Below, in pieces: positions 1-6,503 of a stretch of DNA of 32,885 bases. Numbering within the stretch: the first letter of the stretch is position 1; the number at the start of each line of letters is the position of its first letter. A model generated the notes under the pieces. It ran no database searches and had not been told where the DNA came from. It saw nothing but the letters and a program-made list of their open reading frames with translations. The stretch covers positions 1-32,885 of the forward strand of contig JAQTVQ010000010.1 in assembly GCA_028706715.1 (NCBI GenBank), read 5' to 3'. Source of the stretch: Minisyncoccota bacterium. Its GTDB lineage: Bacteria; Patescibacteriota; Minisyncoccia; Minisyncoccales; JAQTVQ01. The translations under genes and the position numbers were made by a program.

Positions 1-10
1 CAAAGATAAA

Positions 11-61
11 ATTTCAAATTTCAAAGCTCAAATGTCAAATCAAATCCAAAATCCAAAAACC
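11..61 (+). repeat. Left terminal inverted repeat of the four-helix-bundle cassette
   Basis: This is a degenerate array of TCAAAT/CAAAG-like units. A 22-nt core at 29-50 is an exact reverse complement of 426-447 on the other side of the gene. The ATG of the four-helix-bundle gene lies inside this core, so the repeat encodes the first residues MSNQIQ. Its role as an element end is inferred. Confidence 0.7.
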
Positions 62-409
62 GAAAAGCAATATGATTTAGGGGAAAGGACAGCTAAGTTG
101 GGAGAGGAAATCATTGAATTTGCTGGTAGCTTGCCAGAAACAGCGTTAAACCGTCCGCTTATAAGCCAAATAGTCCGTTCGGGTACTAGCGTAGGTGCAA
201 ATTATATGGAAGCTGACGGTGCGGAATCAAAGAAAGATTTTCAGCATAAGATAGCGCTCTGCAAAAAAGAAGCGAAAGAAACAACACATTGGTTGAGAAT
301 GATTGCCAAGGCGAATCCTATCCAAGCAAGCAAATGTAGAAATCTTTGGCAGGAAGCCCACGAATTGTGTTTGATATTTTCTTCTATTTTAAATTCAAGA
401 AAGAAATAG
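32..409 (+). CDS. Four-helix-bundle protein (23S rRNA intervening-sequence / S23 family)
   Basis: The 125-residue protein matches the four-helix-bundle family first known from ORFs inside 23S rRNA intervening sequences and structurally related to Avd of diversity-generating retroelements. Visible signatures are the early helix LGERTAKLGEEIIEFAGSLP, the conserved turn RSGTSVGANYMEAD near residues 50-62, the charged helix KKDFQHKIALCKKEAKE, and a final amphipathic helix ending in SSILNSRKK. Length is normal for the family. The ATG at 32 sits inside an inverted repeat shared with the sequence just past the stop codon, and no Shine-Dalgarno is visible. The molecular function of stand-alone members is unknown; RNA or protein scaffolding is a guess. 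The family call is secure, the function is not. Confidence 0.85.
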   Translation: MSNQIQNPKTEKQYDLGERTAKLGEEIIEFAGSLPETALNRPLISQIVRSGTSVGANYMEADGAESKKDFQHKIALCKKEAKETTHWLRMIAKANPIQASKCRNLWQEAHELCLIFSSILNSRKK

Positions 410-465
410 TTTTTAGATTTTGAGCTTTGGATTTGATTTGACATTTGGATTTTGACATTTGATAT
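410..465 (-). repeat. Right terminal inverted repeat of the four-helix-bundle cassette
   Basis: Read on the minus strand, this matches the left repeat. The exact 22-nt core is at 426-447 and carries a start codon (444-442) that again encodes MSNQIQ. Further imperfect copies of the CAAATGTCAAA-type unit extend to about 465. The minus-strand reading frame it opens runs antisense to the gene and is not credible as a protein. Confidence 0.7.
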
Positions 466-515
466 TAGATTCGGGAAAATAATTTTAATATTTTAAATTG
501 TCATTTTGATTTTTG

Positions 516-535
516 CCTGCCTGCCGGTAGGCAGG
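516..535. repeat. 20-bp near-perfect palindrome
   Basis: CCTGCCTGCCGGTAGGCAGG folds on itself with 9 of 10 base pairs; the remaining pair is G/T. It is strikingly GC-rich inside AT-rich spacer DNA. Short palindromes of this style recur as dispersed repeats in many Parcubacteria genomes (general knowledge). Only this one copy was seen here. Confidence 0.55.
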
Positions 536-562
536 ATATTTTCATTTTGAATTAAATAATAT

Positions 563-1639
563 ATGTTCCAAAAGATTTCCGTAATTTTATTATCTTTACT
601 TTTTATCCCTTTTTCGGTTTTCGCCGGGGGAGATTCTATTGGCTTGTCGGTCAGTCCTCAAAAATATGAATTGGATGTTTTTCCGGGAGAGAGCTTTGAT
701 TACAAGCTGGAAATTAAAAATTTAAGCGATTTGGCAATGCCGGTTAAAATAAGGATGGCCGACTTTAACGCTCTTGACGATACGGGAGAGATGATTTTTA
801 GCGAAGCCGAAAGCGTTTCCAGCCAATGGTTCGGCATTGATAACTCCGAAATAATTTTATCCGGGAAGGAAAAAAGAGAGGTTAGTTTTAGCTTTTCCAT
901 TCCCAATGAAGCGGAAAGGGGAGGATATTATAATGTAATGATTTTTGAGCCTCAAATGCCTTCTTACTACTTTAAAGAAGGCCGGCCCAAAGCCATTCCC
1001 GTTGTCGGCGTTTTATTTTTAATTTCAGTAAAGAATTTATCAATAGACAGCGAGGAAGAATTTTCTGGGTTGCAAATAGTGGAATTTTCCATTCCCAAAG
1101 AAGAAAGAGCGGAGGTCTTGGAAAAGATTGCCGGCGTTTTTTCTTCAAGGGGAGCGGCTTCCGTCCAAAGCGCTTATAATTCTTCAGCCTTGCCTTTTGC
1201 GGAAAAAACGCCTTCTTCTTTTTCCGTAAAAATTAAAAACAACGATTACTATCACCTTAAATCTTCAGGAAAAATAGTTATTTATGATATTTTTGGCAAC
1301 AAAGCAGGAGAGACCGACCTTAGCCAAAAAACCATTTTACCCGGGAGAACGAGATTGTTTAAGTCCGAATTTTTGCCTGAAATGCCTGGATACTTGAAGT
1401 GGCTGCCCGCCTCAATATCAAGTTTTTTCTTAAATAATTTCTTTATCGGGCAATATCAGGCGGAAGTGACAATGCAGGGAATAAATCCTGTATCGGGAGA
1501 AAATTCAGGATCAACGCAAAAATTTTCTTTTGCCGTATTCGCCTGGAAATTTTGGCTTCCGTTATTTATTATTGCGGTTTTGGCGCTGGTCTTGAGAAAG
1601 AGGATAGGCAAGGCCATATTGGCGCTGATTAAGAAATAG
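563..1639 (+). CDS. Membrane-anchored DUF916-like (WxL-associated) surface protein
   Basis: The 358-residue protein has a signal peptide (about 1-21, ending VFA|GG). A first beta-sandwich (about 25-140) carries the hallmarks of the DUF916 / WxL-protein peptidoglycan-binding family: GLSVSPQKYELDVFPGESF at the start and an IPNEAERGGYYNVMIF strand pair near its end. A second beta domain (about 145-320) follows, then one transmembrane helix (about 331-346) and a basic tail RKRIGKAILALIKK. The topology is N-out with a C-terminal anchor. A shorter relative lies at 3166-4122, on the other side of two small secreted proteins. In Gram-positives such proteins form surface complexes with WxL proteins; here the partner and ligand are inferred only. 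The ATG at 563 is the only start that preserves the signal peptide. Confidence 0.75.
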   Translation: MFQKISVILLSLLFIPFSVFAGGDSIGLSVSPQKYELDVFPGESFDYKLEIKNLSDLAMPVKIRMADFNALDDTGEMIFSEAESVSSQWFGIDNSEIILSGKEKREVSFSFSIPNEAERGGYYNVMIFEPQMPSYYFKEGRPKAIPVVGVLFLISVKNLSIDSEEEFSGLQIVEFSIPKEERAEVLEKIAGVFSSRGAASVQSAYNSSALPFAEKTPSSFSVKIKNNDYYHLKSSGKIVIYDIFGNKAGETDLSQKTILPGRTRLFKSEFLPEMPGYLKWLPASISSFFLNNFFIGQYQAEVTMQGINPVSGENSGSTQKFSFAVFAWKFWLPLFIIAVLALVLRKRIGKAILALIKK

Positions 1640-1881
1640 AAACTACCTAATAATTTTCAATGGTTAAAGTTCCAACGGAGAGGAGCCCATGAATTTCATT
1701 TTATTTTCTAAAAAATAACGAATAAACTGAATAGAAAGCTTAAAAAATCGGGGCAGAGTTATCCACAACCTTTCAAATAATTTTTATGTTATACTTATTT
1801 TAGATTATTCAAAGGTCTATCCATTATAAAATATAAATATTTTTTGGCTTGTTTATTAATCAAGCTGAAGAAAACAAGAAA
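1640..1881. other. 242-bp intergenic spacer with a consensus DnaA-box 9-mer
   Basis: This is AT-rich spacer without a convincing gene. TTATCCACA at 1759-1767 is a perfect match to the DnaA-box consensus, but it is single, so origin activity is unlikely. TATACT at 1790-1795 resembles a -10 element without a good -35, and could drive the two secreted paralogs downstream. Confidence 0.35.
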
Positions 1882-2493
1882 ATGGTTTATAAAAATACAA
1901 TTTTTGCCGGCGCAGGACTGTTTTCCGTTTTATTTGCAGTATTGCTTTTATCTGGAATAGTTTCTTTGCCTAATTTTGCTAATGCTTCTGAAACTGTAAG
2001 CGTTTCGGCAACCATAGAAGAATGGGTGAGTTTTGCCGTTTCTCCGACTACCACGGATTTGGGAACGTTGGTTGATGCCTCCGGAAATGTAAGCATCGGT
2101 TCGGCCACTTCCAGTTTGACTCTTAGCAGCAATAGTAGCGATGGTTATTCAGTTACTATTGAAGGCACGAACGGAGGATTAAACGGCAGCAACGGTGGAA
2201 CGATTGCCACTCCTGCTGCAGCAGCCACCACTACTTGCTCCGCTGCCGGAGACGGAACTGATGCCTACGGCGCGCAGGCAACTTCGACGACTTTAACGAT
2301 TCTTTCTCCTTTTAATGTAAGCGGAGACGTAGTAGGATCCGTAGCGGCCAGTTCGCAGAATCTTTTGAGCAGCGCTTATTCCACCAGCTCGCAATCAGCG
2401 ATTCTGACAGTTAAAGCCAGCGCCAACAAGTTTGATAAGAATGGTGCTTATACCGATACTCTGACCTTGACTGCCCTTCCTTCAGTCCCATAA
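1882..2493 (+). CDS. Small secreted beta-rich surface protein, paralog A
   Basis: The 203-residue secreted protein has a hydrophobic signal segment (about 10-34, NFANA|SE). An adjoining strand VSVSATIEEWVSF is followed by a Ser/Thr/Gly/Ala-rich, lysine-poor body consistent with an all-beta surface domain. There is no C-terminal anchor or LPXTG motif. A TTG 33 nt upstream would extend the frame, but the ATG at 1882 places a normal signal peptide at the N-terminus and is preferred. It sits in tandem with a close paralog and is flanked by two DUF916-like anchored proteins. That layout resembles Gram-positive csc surface clusters, in which WxL proteins pair with DUF916 proteins, but a true WxL motif is absent (WVS instead). 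Function unknown; structural surface protein inferred. Confidence 0.75.
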   Translation: MVYKNTIFAGAGLFSVLFAVLLLSGIVSLPNFANASETVSVSATIEEWVSFAVSPTTTDLGTLVDASGNVSIGSATSSLTLSSNSSDGYSVTIEGTNGGLNGSNGGTIATPAAAATTTCSAAGDGTDAYGAQATSTTLTILSPFNVSGDVVGSVAASSQNLLSSAYSTSSQSAILTVKASANKFDKNGAYTDTLTLTALPSVP

Positions 2494-2538
2494 ATTTGTT
2501 TTGGGCTGGAGTAAAACTATCATTGAAAATAAACTAGA

Positions 2539-3147
2539 ATGGAAACTATAAAAAATATTGCCATAACCAGCCTAGTCCTGTCTTTTTTTTCCATCTTTCT
2601 TTTAGGGCTGGCTGGAATTTTTGTGTTGCCTCATTCTGTTTCAGCCGAAGATATCAATGTTACAGCGACAGTTGAAGAATGGGTGAGTTTTGCCGTTTCT
2701 CCGACTACTACGGATTTGGGAACGTTGGTTGATGCTTCCGGAAATGTAAGCATCGGTTCGGCCACTTCCGGCTTAACTTTAAACAGTAACAGTTTTGACG
2801 GTTATTCTGTTTCCATCCAAGGTGCGAACGGAGGGCTGGAAAATGGCATTTATTTGATTGCCACTCCTGCTGCAGCAGCCACCACTACTTGCTCCGCTGC
2901 CGGAGACGGAACTGATGCCTACGGCGCGCAGGCAACTTCGGCGACTTTAACAGTGCAAAGCCCTTTTAACGTAAGCGGAGATGTGGTAGGATCAGTGGCA
3001 AGCAGCAGCTCTCAATCGCTTTTGAGCAGCGCTTATTCCACCAGCTCGCAATCAGCGATTCTGACAGTTAAAGCCAGCGCCAACAAGTTTGACGCAAGCG
3101 GTTCTTATTCGGATACTTTAACTTTAACTGCGCTTCCTAATCCATAG
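2539..3147 (+). CDS. Small secreted beta-rich surface protein, paralog B
   Basis: The 202-residue protein has a signal peptide (about 1-36, HSVSA|ED) and is collinear with its upstream neighbour over the whole mature part; Trp48 and the motif EEWVSFAVSP occupy the same positions. DNA identity between the paralogs is patchy. Blocks 2674-2769, 2857-2940 and 3019-3092 match 2017-2112 (two mismatches), 2203-2286 (identical) and 2362-2435 (identical). Signal peptides and intervening segments differ widely, including at synonymous sites. That suggests gene conversion or selection against drift in the blocks. There is no anchor, and a single cysteine in the mature protein (TTTCSAAGD). Function is unknown; it probably works with the DUF916-like protein that starts 18 bp downstream. 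Confidence 0.75.
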   Translation: METIKNIAITSLVLSFFSIFLLGLAGIFVLPHSVSAEDINVTATVEEWVSFAVSPTTTDLGTLVDASGNVSIGSATSGLTLNSNSFDGYSVSIQGANGGLENGIYLIATPAAAATTTCSAAGDGTDAYGAQATSATLTVQSPFNVSGDVVGSVASSSSQSLLSSAYSTSSQSAILTVKASANKFDASGSYSDTLTLTALPNP

Positions 3148-3165
3148 ATATTATTATTTAATTTT

Positions 3166-4122
3166 ATGAGAATAAAGAAAATACTGTTATCCTTTTTGTT
3201 TTTAGGAGGAATATTTTTTTCTCAGTCGGTTTTAGCTGAAGGAGGGATGGCTTTGGGTATTTCTCCTGCGGTTTTTGAAATTACGGCCAATCAGGGGGAA
3301 GTCATAGAAAATATAATCAGAGTCAATAATCCTACTGATAATATTGTTAATATAAAAATGACGGCGGAAGACATAGAGCCTAGCGGAGAACAAGGTAATG
3401 TCATAGTCAAAAATCCCGGAACGGAAAGCTATTCCATCGCTAGCTGGATTAAATGCGACCCGGAAACTTTTCAGCTCAATCCTAGAGAGGAAAGAAAAGT
3501 TAAATTTACCATTACGGTTCCTCAAAACGCAGAACCGGGCGGCCATTACGGAACAGTTGTCGCCGGTCCCAATGTTGTTGCCAGTTCGTCGGTGACAGGA
3601 GCCGCTATCGTTCCAAGAGTAGGAGCGGTTATTTTAATCAATTTGCCGGGAGAGAAGAAAGAGCAAATAATCGTAAAAGATTTTTATACCCAAGTTAAAG
3701 AAAACGGGGATAGGCCCTCTTTTTTCAAGACGAATTTTTTTCAATATCCTCCTGTCGGCTTTGCCGCAAAATTTGAAAACAAAGGCACTGTTCATATAAA
3801 ACCCGGTGCTTCCATCGTTATTACTAATTGGTTCGGCCAAAAAGTTGACCAAATTGAACTGCCGGCTCAAAATGTTTTGCCTAACGCTACCAGGATAATA
3901 AGCACCGAATGGAATGGTTCCAGTTTCAATTTTGGCCGATATACGGCGACTCTAGCCGGGGCATTCGGCACTTATAATACTCCTTTGTCTTCAAGTAATA
4001 TTATTTTTTGGATTTTTCCGATAAAAGAGATCCTTATCGCTTTAGCCATAATAATTTTCTTTATTTTTACAAGAAAAAGGTGGTGGACAGCCTTAAAGAT
4101 TATATTAACGGGTAAAAAATAA
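3166..4122 (+). CDS. Membrane-anchored DUF916-like (WxL-associated) surface protein
   Basis: The 318-residue protein has a signal peptide (about 1-24, SVLA|EG). A DUF916-like beta domain (about 28-140) contains GISPAVFEITANQGEVIENI, a Lys/Arg-rich loop before the last strand, and VPQNAEPGGHYGTVVAGP. A second beta domain (about 150-270) resembles the arrangement of the WxL host-binding half, followed by a transmembrane helix (about 283-303) and a short cytoplasmic RKRWW tail. It follows the small secreted paralogs by 18 bp, so co-transcription is likely. A strong hairpin terminator lies 40 bp after its stop. The DUF916 assignment rests on pattern similarity by eye and would need an HMM search to confirm. 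Confidence 0.75.
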   Translation: MRIKKILLSFLFLGGIFFSQSVLAEGGMALGISPAVFEITANQGEVIENIIRVNNPTDNIVNIKMTAEDIEPSGEQGNVIVKNPGTESYSIASWIKCDPETFQLNPREERKVKFTITVPQNAEPGGHYGTVVAGPNVVASSSVTGAAIVPRVGAVILINLPGEKKEQIIVKDFYTQVKENGDRPSFFKTNFFQYPPVGFAAKFENKGTVHIKPGASIVITNWFGQKVDQIELPAQNVLPNATRIISTEWNGSSFNFGRYTATLAGAFGTYNTPLSSSNIIFWIFPIKEILIALAIIIFFIFTRKRWWTALKIILTGKK

Positions 4123-4161
4123 CGGGTAAAAAAATAGAAAATTTATTCAATCTCCAACATT

Positions 4162-4190
4162 AAAATACACAGGTGCCACCTGTGTATTTT
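4162..4190 (+). terminator. Rho-independent terminator after the DUF916-like operon
   Basis: A 12-bp stem (AAAATACACAGG with CCTGTGTATTTT) closes on the 5-nt loop TGCCA and is followed by T and TAG. The A-run before and T-run after make it effective in both directions. It separates the DUF916/secreted-paralog block from the dockerin/cohesin block. Confidence 0.75.
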
Positions 4191-4211
4191 TAGTCTTGGA
4201 GGAATTTTTGT

Positions 4212-4217
4212 TATAAT
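4212..4217 (+). promoter_or_regulatory. -10 element of a near-leaderless promoter
   Basis: TATAAT is a perfect -10 hexamer ending 10 bp before the ATG of the dockerin gene. Transcription would then start within about 0-5 nt of the start codon, giving an almost leaderless mRNA. No good -35 is seen (TTTAGT lies at the expected spacing). Confidence 0.45.
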
Positions 4218-4227
4218 TAACCAATAA

Positions 4228-5169
4228 ATGGAAACCGTAATAAATAAACGGAAAATTTTTAATTTAACTTGCCTTTTGACAGATTTTTTTTGGGGGATTT
4301 TATTTGTCCTTTTTTTGTTTGTTCCTCCTCATAATGTTTTAGCTGAAGAGCCTCAAGTTAATATTTCTGTCCAAGCCAGCGTTCAAGACTGGCAGGCAAC
4401 CACAACTCCTCCTCTTCCGCCGGGCGGAGGAGGCGGCGGAGTTGTTATACCCGAGGTTCCTACAGCCAAAGTGATTTTTATCGGCCGCGCTTATCCCAAT
4501 GCCTTGGTTACGCTTTTAAAGAATGAAACAGTGGCTGCTACTTTTTTTGCCGAAAGCTCGGGAGTTTTTAGAAAGGAAATCTCTGCCGTTTCCGGAGGGA
4601 ACCAGACTTTCGGGCTTTGGGCGCAGGACAGCGACGGCCGCAAGTCGGTTACTTTAAGCTTCTCCGTGAGTATTCTTGCCAATGCCACAACAACAATTTC
4701 CGGTATTTTTATTTCTCCGACCATTGATGTCAATCCGATACAAGTGGAAAAAGGCAAAGATGTTGATATTTTAGGCCAAGCTTTTCCCGAAAGCCAAATT
4801 AAGATTTTTGTGCACTCAAAGGAAGTCGTTAAAGACGCGGCAGCGAGCAAAAACGGGAAGTGGGAATATAAGTTAAACACAGCGGCGCTGGAGGAAGGAG
4901 AGCATCAGGCTAAGGCGAAATCTTTGTTTGGAGAAGGGGAGCAAAGCTCTTTTTCCCAGTCTCTTTCTTTTTTGGTTTTGCGCAAGGGCGCTTTAGTTTG
5001 CAAGGGCGCGGATCTCAATTTTGATAACAGAGTCAACATTACTGATTTTTCCATTTTGCTTTATTTTTGGAACCAAAAAAAACCGGCAAATCCCTGTGCC
5101 GACATTAATTTTGATGGTATAGTCAATATAGTGGATTTTTCTATTATGATGTATTGGTGGACATCTTAA
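4228..5169 (+). CDS. Secreted Ig-like protein with C-terminal dockerin domain
   Basis: The 313-residue protein has a long signal peptide (about 1-39, NVLA|EE). The strand VNISVQASVQDWQ (44-56) resembles the mature N-termini of the two small secreted paralogs, and a Pro/Gly linker PPLPPGGGGGG follows. Two Ig-like beta domains (about 75-150 and 155-250) share the theme GRAYPNALVTL / GQAFPESQIKIF. The C-terminus is a type I-like dockerin with two calcium loops, DLNFDNRVNITD (262-273) and DINFDGIVNIVD (292-303). Each has D/N/D/N/D at loop positions 1, 3, 5, 9 and 12. Cys258 and Cys290 could form a disulfide. There is no membrane anchor. Three cohesin-bearing membrane proteins are encoded just downstream, so this is the likely soluble ligand that docks to them through calcium-dependent binding; the pairing itself is inferred. 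Confidence 0.88.
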   Translation: METVINKRKIFNLTCLLTDFFWGILFVLFLFVPPHNVLAEEPQVNISVQASVQDWQATTTPPLPPGGGGGGVVIPEVPTAKVIFIGRAYPNALVTLLKNETVAATFFAESSGVFRKEISAVSGGNQTFGLWAQDSDGRKSVTLSFSVSILANATTTISGIFISPTIDVNPIQVEKGKDVDILGQAFPESQIKIFVHSKEVVKDAAASKNGKWEYKLNTAALEEGEHQAKAKSLFGEGEQSSFSQSLSFLVLRKGALVCKGADLNFDNRVNITDFSILLYFWNQKKPANPCADINFDGIVNIVDFSIMMYWWTS

Positions 5170-5199
5170 TTTTTCAGTTAAGTTTTTCTCTGCAGGTTT

Positions 5200-6399
5200 A
5201 TGAAAAACATAATAAAAGCCGGCGCTTCAATTTTATTTGGATTGGCGCTATATTTTTCTTTTTGTTGTCCGGCAGCAGCGGCCGAATTGTATTTTGAGCC
5301 TCAAAACCGGACGATTCAGCAATGTGAAAATTTTACGGTTGAAGTTTGGCTGGACACGCAGGGGGAAAATATCAATGCCGTTGAAGCAAGCCTGCTTTTT
5401 TCCCAAGGAAAGATAGAGCTGGCTGATATTTCTCAAGGAGGATCGTTATTGGATCTTTGGCTGGTTGAACCGTCTTTTTCCAATCAAACAGGAGAAATAA
5501 ATTTCAGCGGAGGCATTCCAAACGGTTTTCAAGGAAAAGGAAAGATACTGTCCCTTGCCTTTAGCCCTGTTCCCGCGGAAGCGGACATAATTACTGCGCA
5601 GATTATTTTTCAAAACGGCTCCAAAGTTCTATTGAACGACGGCTACGGAACCGAAGCGTCTTTAACTTTTAAAACAGCTGATTTTGTGATAACGGCCGCA
5701 GCAAAAGACTTGCCGGTTATCATCTCTCAAACTCATCCCAACCAATCTTTTTGGTATGCAGACAAAAAGCCTCTTTTCTCTTGGGAGGCTGCGCAGGGGG
5801 CGGATTATTCTTACCAGCTTATCGGGTCGGATAAAAAGATTGTTGCTTCAGGAGAAAAAATAAAAACTAAAGAAGAAAACATTGCGTTGGATTTTGATTT
5901 AAGCGGCGAGAGCGACGGCGTATTTTATTTTTCTTTGCGCCAAAAACTTCCGGGGCAGGAATGGTCTCAAGAAGCGGCCCATTTCAGAATAATGGCAGAC
6001 ACCGTTCCTCCTGAAGATTTTTTTCCGCAGATAGGAAAAGATGAGTTTATCTCCGAGGGAAAATATTTCGTCAGCTTTGCGGCCAAAGATAAAACTTCAG
6101 GAGTTGATTATTATGAAGTGTCGGAAATTGACGATTGGGGAATTTTTGATTTTATAAATATAAATAAAAAAAACCTTGTTTGGCGCAAAGCTTCCAGTCC
6201 TTATTTGCTGGCAGACCAAAGTTTGAAATCAAAGATACTGATAAAAGCTGTTGATAAGGCCGGTAATGAGAGAATTGCCAAGGTAGTTCCGCCGAATAAA
6301 ACGGTTTATTGGCAGGCAGGAGTCCTATTATTAATATTAGTTATTTTAGTCGGGGCGATTGTCGTATTCAAAAAAAAGAAAATAAAAGTTAAGAAATAA
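5200..6399 (+). CDS. Membrane-anchored cohesin-domain protein 1
   Basis: The 399-residue protein has a signal peptide (about 1-27, PAAAA|EL). The cohesin-like domain (about 29-165) begins with YFEPQNRTI and contains NAVEASLLFSQGKIEL, a SLLDLWLVEPSFSNQTGEI segment and VLLNDGYGTEA near its end. Two further beta domains follow: a fibronectin/Ig-like one starting at THPNQSFWYADKKPLFSW (about 175-265) and one with DKTSGVDYYEV and AVDKAGN (about 270-365). One TM helix (about 370-389) and a short tail KKKKIKVKK end the protein. It is the first of three paralogs and probably a receptor for the dockerin protein encoded 30 bp upstream. It lacks the long cytoplasmic coiled tail found in the third paralog. 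Confidence 0.85.
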   Translation: MKNIIKAGASILFGLALYFSFCCPAAAAELYFEPQNRTIQQCENFTVEVWLDTQGENINAVEASLLFSQGKIELADISQGGSLLDLWLVEPSFSNQTGEINFSGGIPNGFQGKGKILSLAFSPVPAEADIITAQIIFQNGSKVLLNDGYGTEASLTFKTADFVITAAAKDLPVIISQTHPNQSFWYADKKPLFSWEAAQGADYSYQLIGSDKKIVASGEKIKTKEENIALDFDLSGESDGVFYFSLRQKLPGQEWSQEAAHFRIMADTVPPEDFFPQIGKDEFISEGKYFVSFAAKDKTSGVDYYEVSEIDDWGIFDFININKKNLVWRKASSPYLLADQSLKSKILIKAVDKAGNERIAKVVPPNKTVYWQAGVLLLILVILVGAIVVFKKKKIKVKK

Positions 6400-6503
6400 A
6401 ACTTCTAATCAAATCCCAAACCTTTTTTCTTAAATTGTATCGTTTTTATAAATTGGGATTTTGTTAAGCCAATCATAAATTAGGCTAATTAGAAAATTAC
6501 TGC

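Noticed and set aside
241-444. Minus-strand frame starting MSNQIQ opposite the four-helix-bundle gene
   Set aside because: It owes its start to the inverted repeat and runs antisense to a clear gene; the rest has no family features.
1690-1716. Eight- to nine-codon frame after GGAGAGGAG in the spacer, possible leader peptide
   Set aside because: The purine-rich run is too close to the ATG and there is no adjoining attenuator; too short to support.
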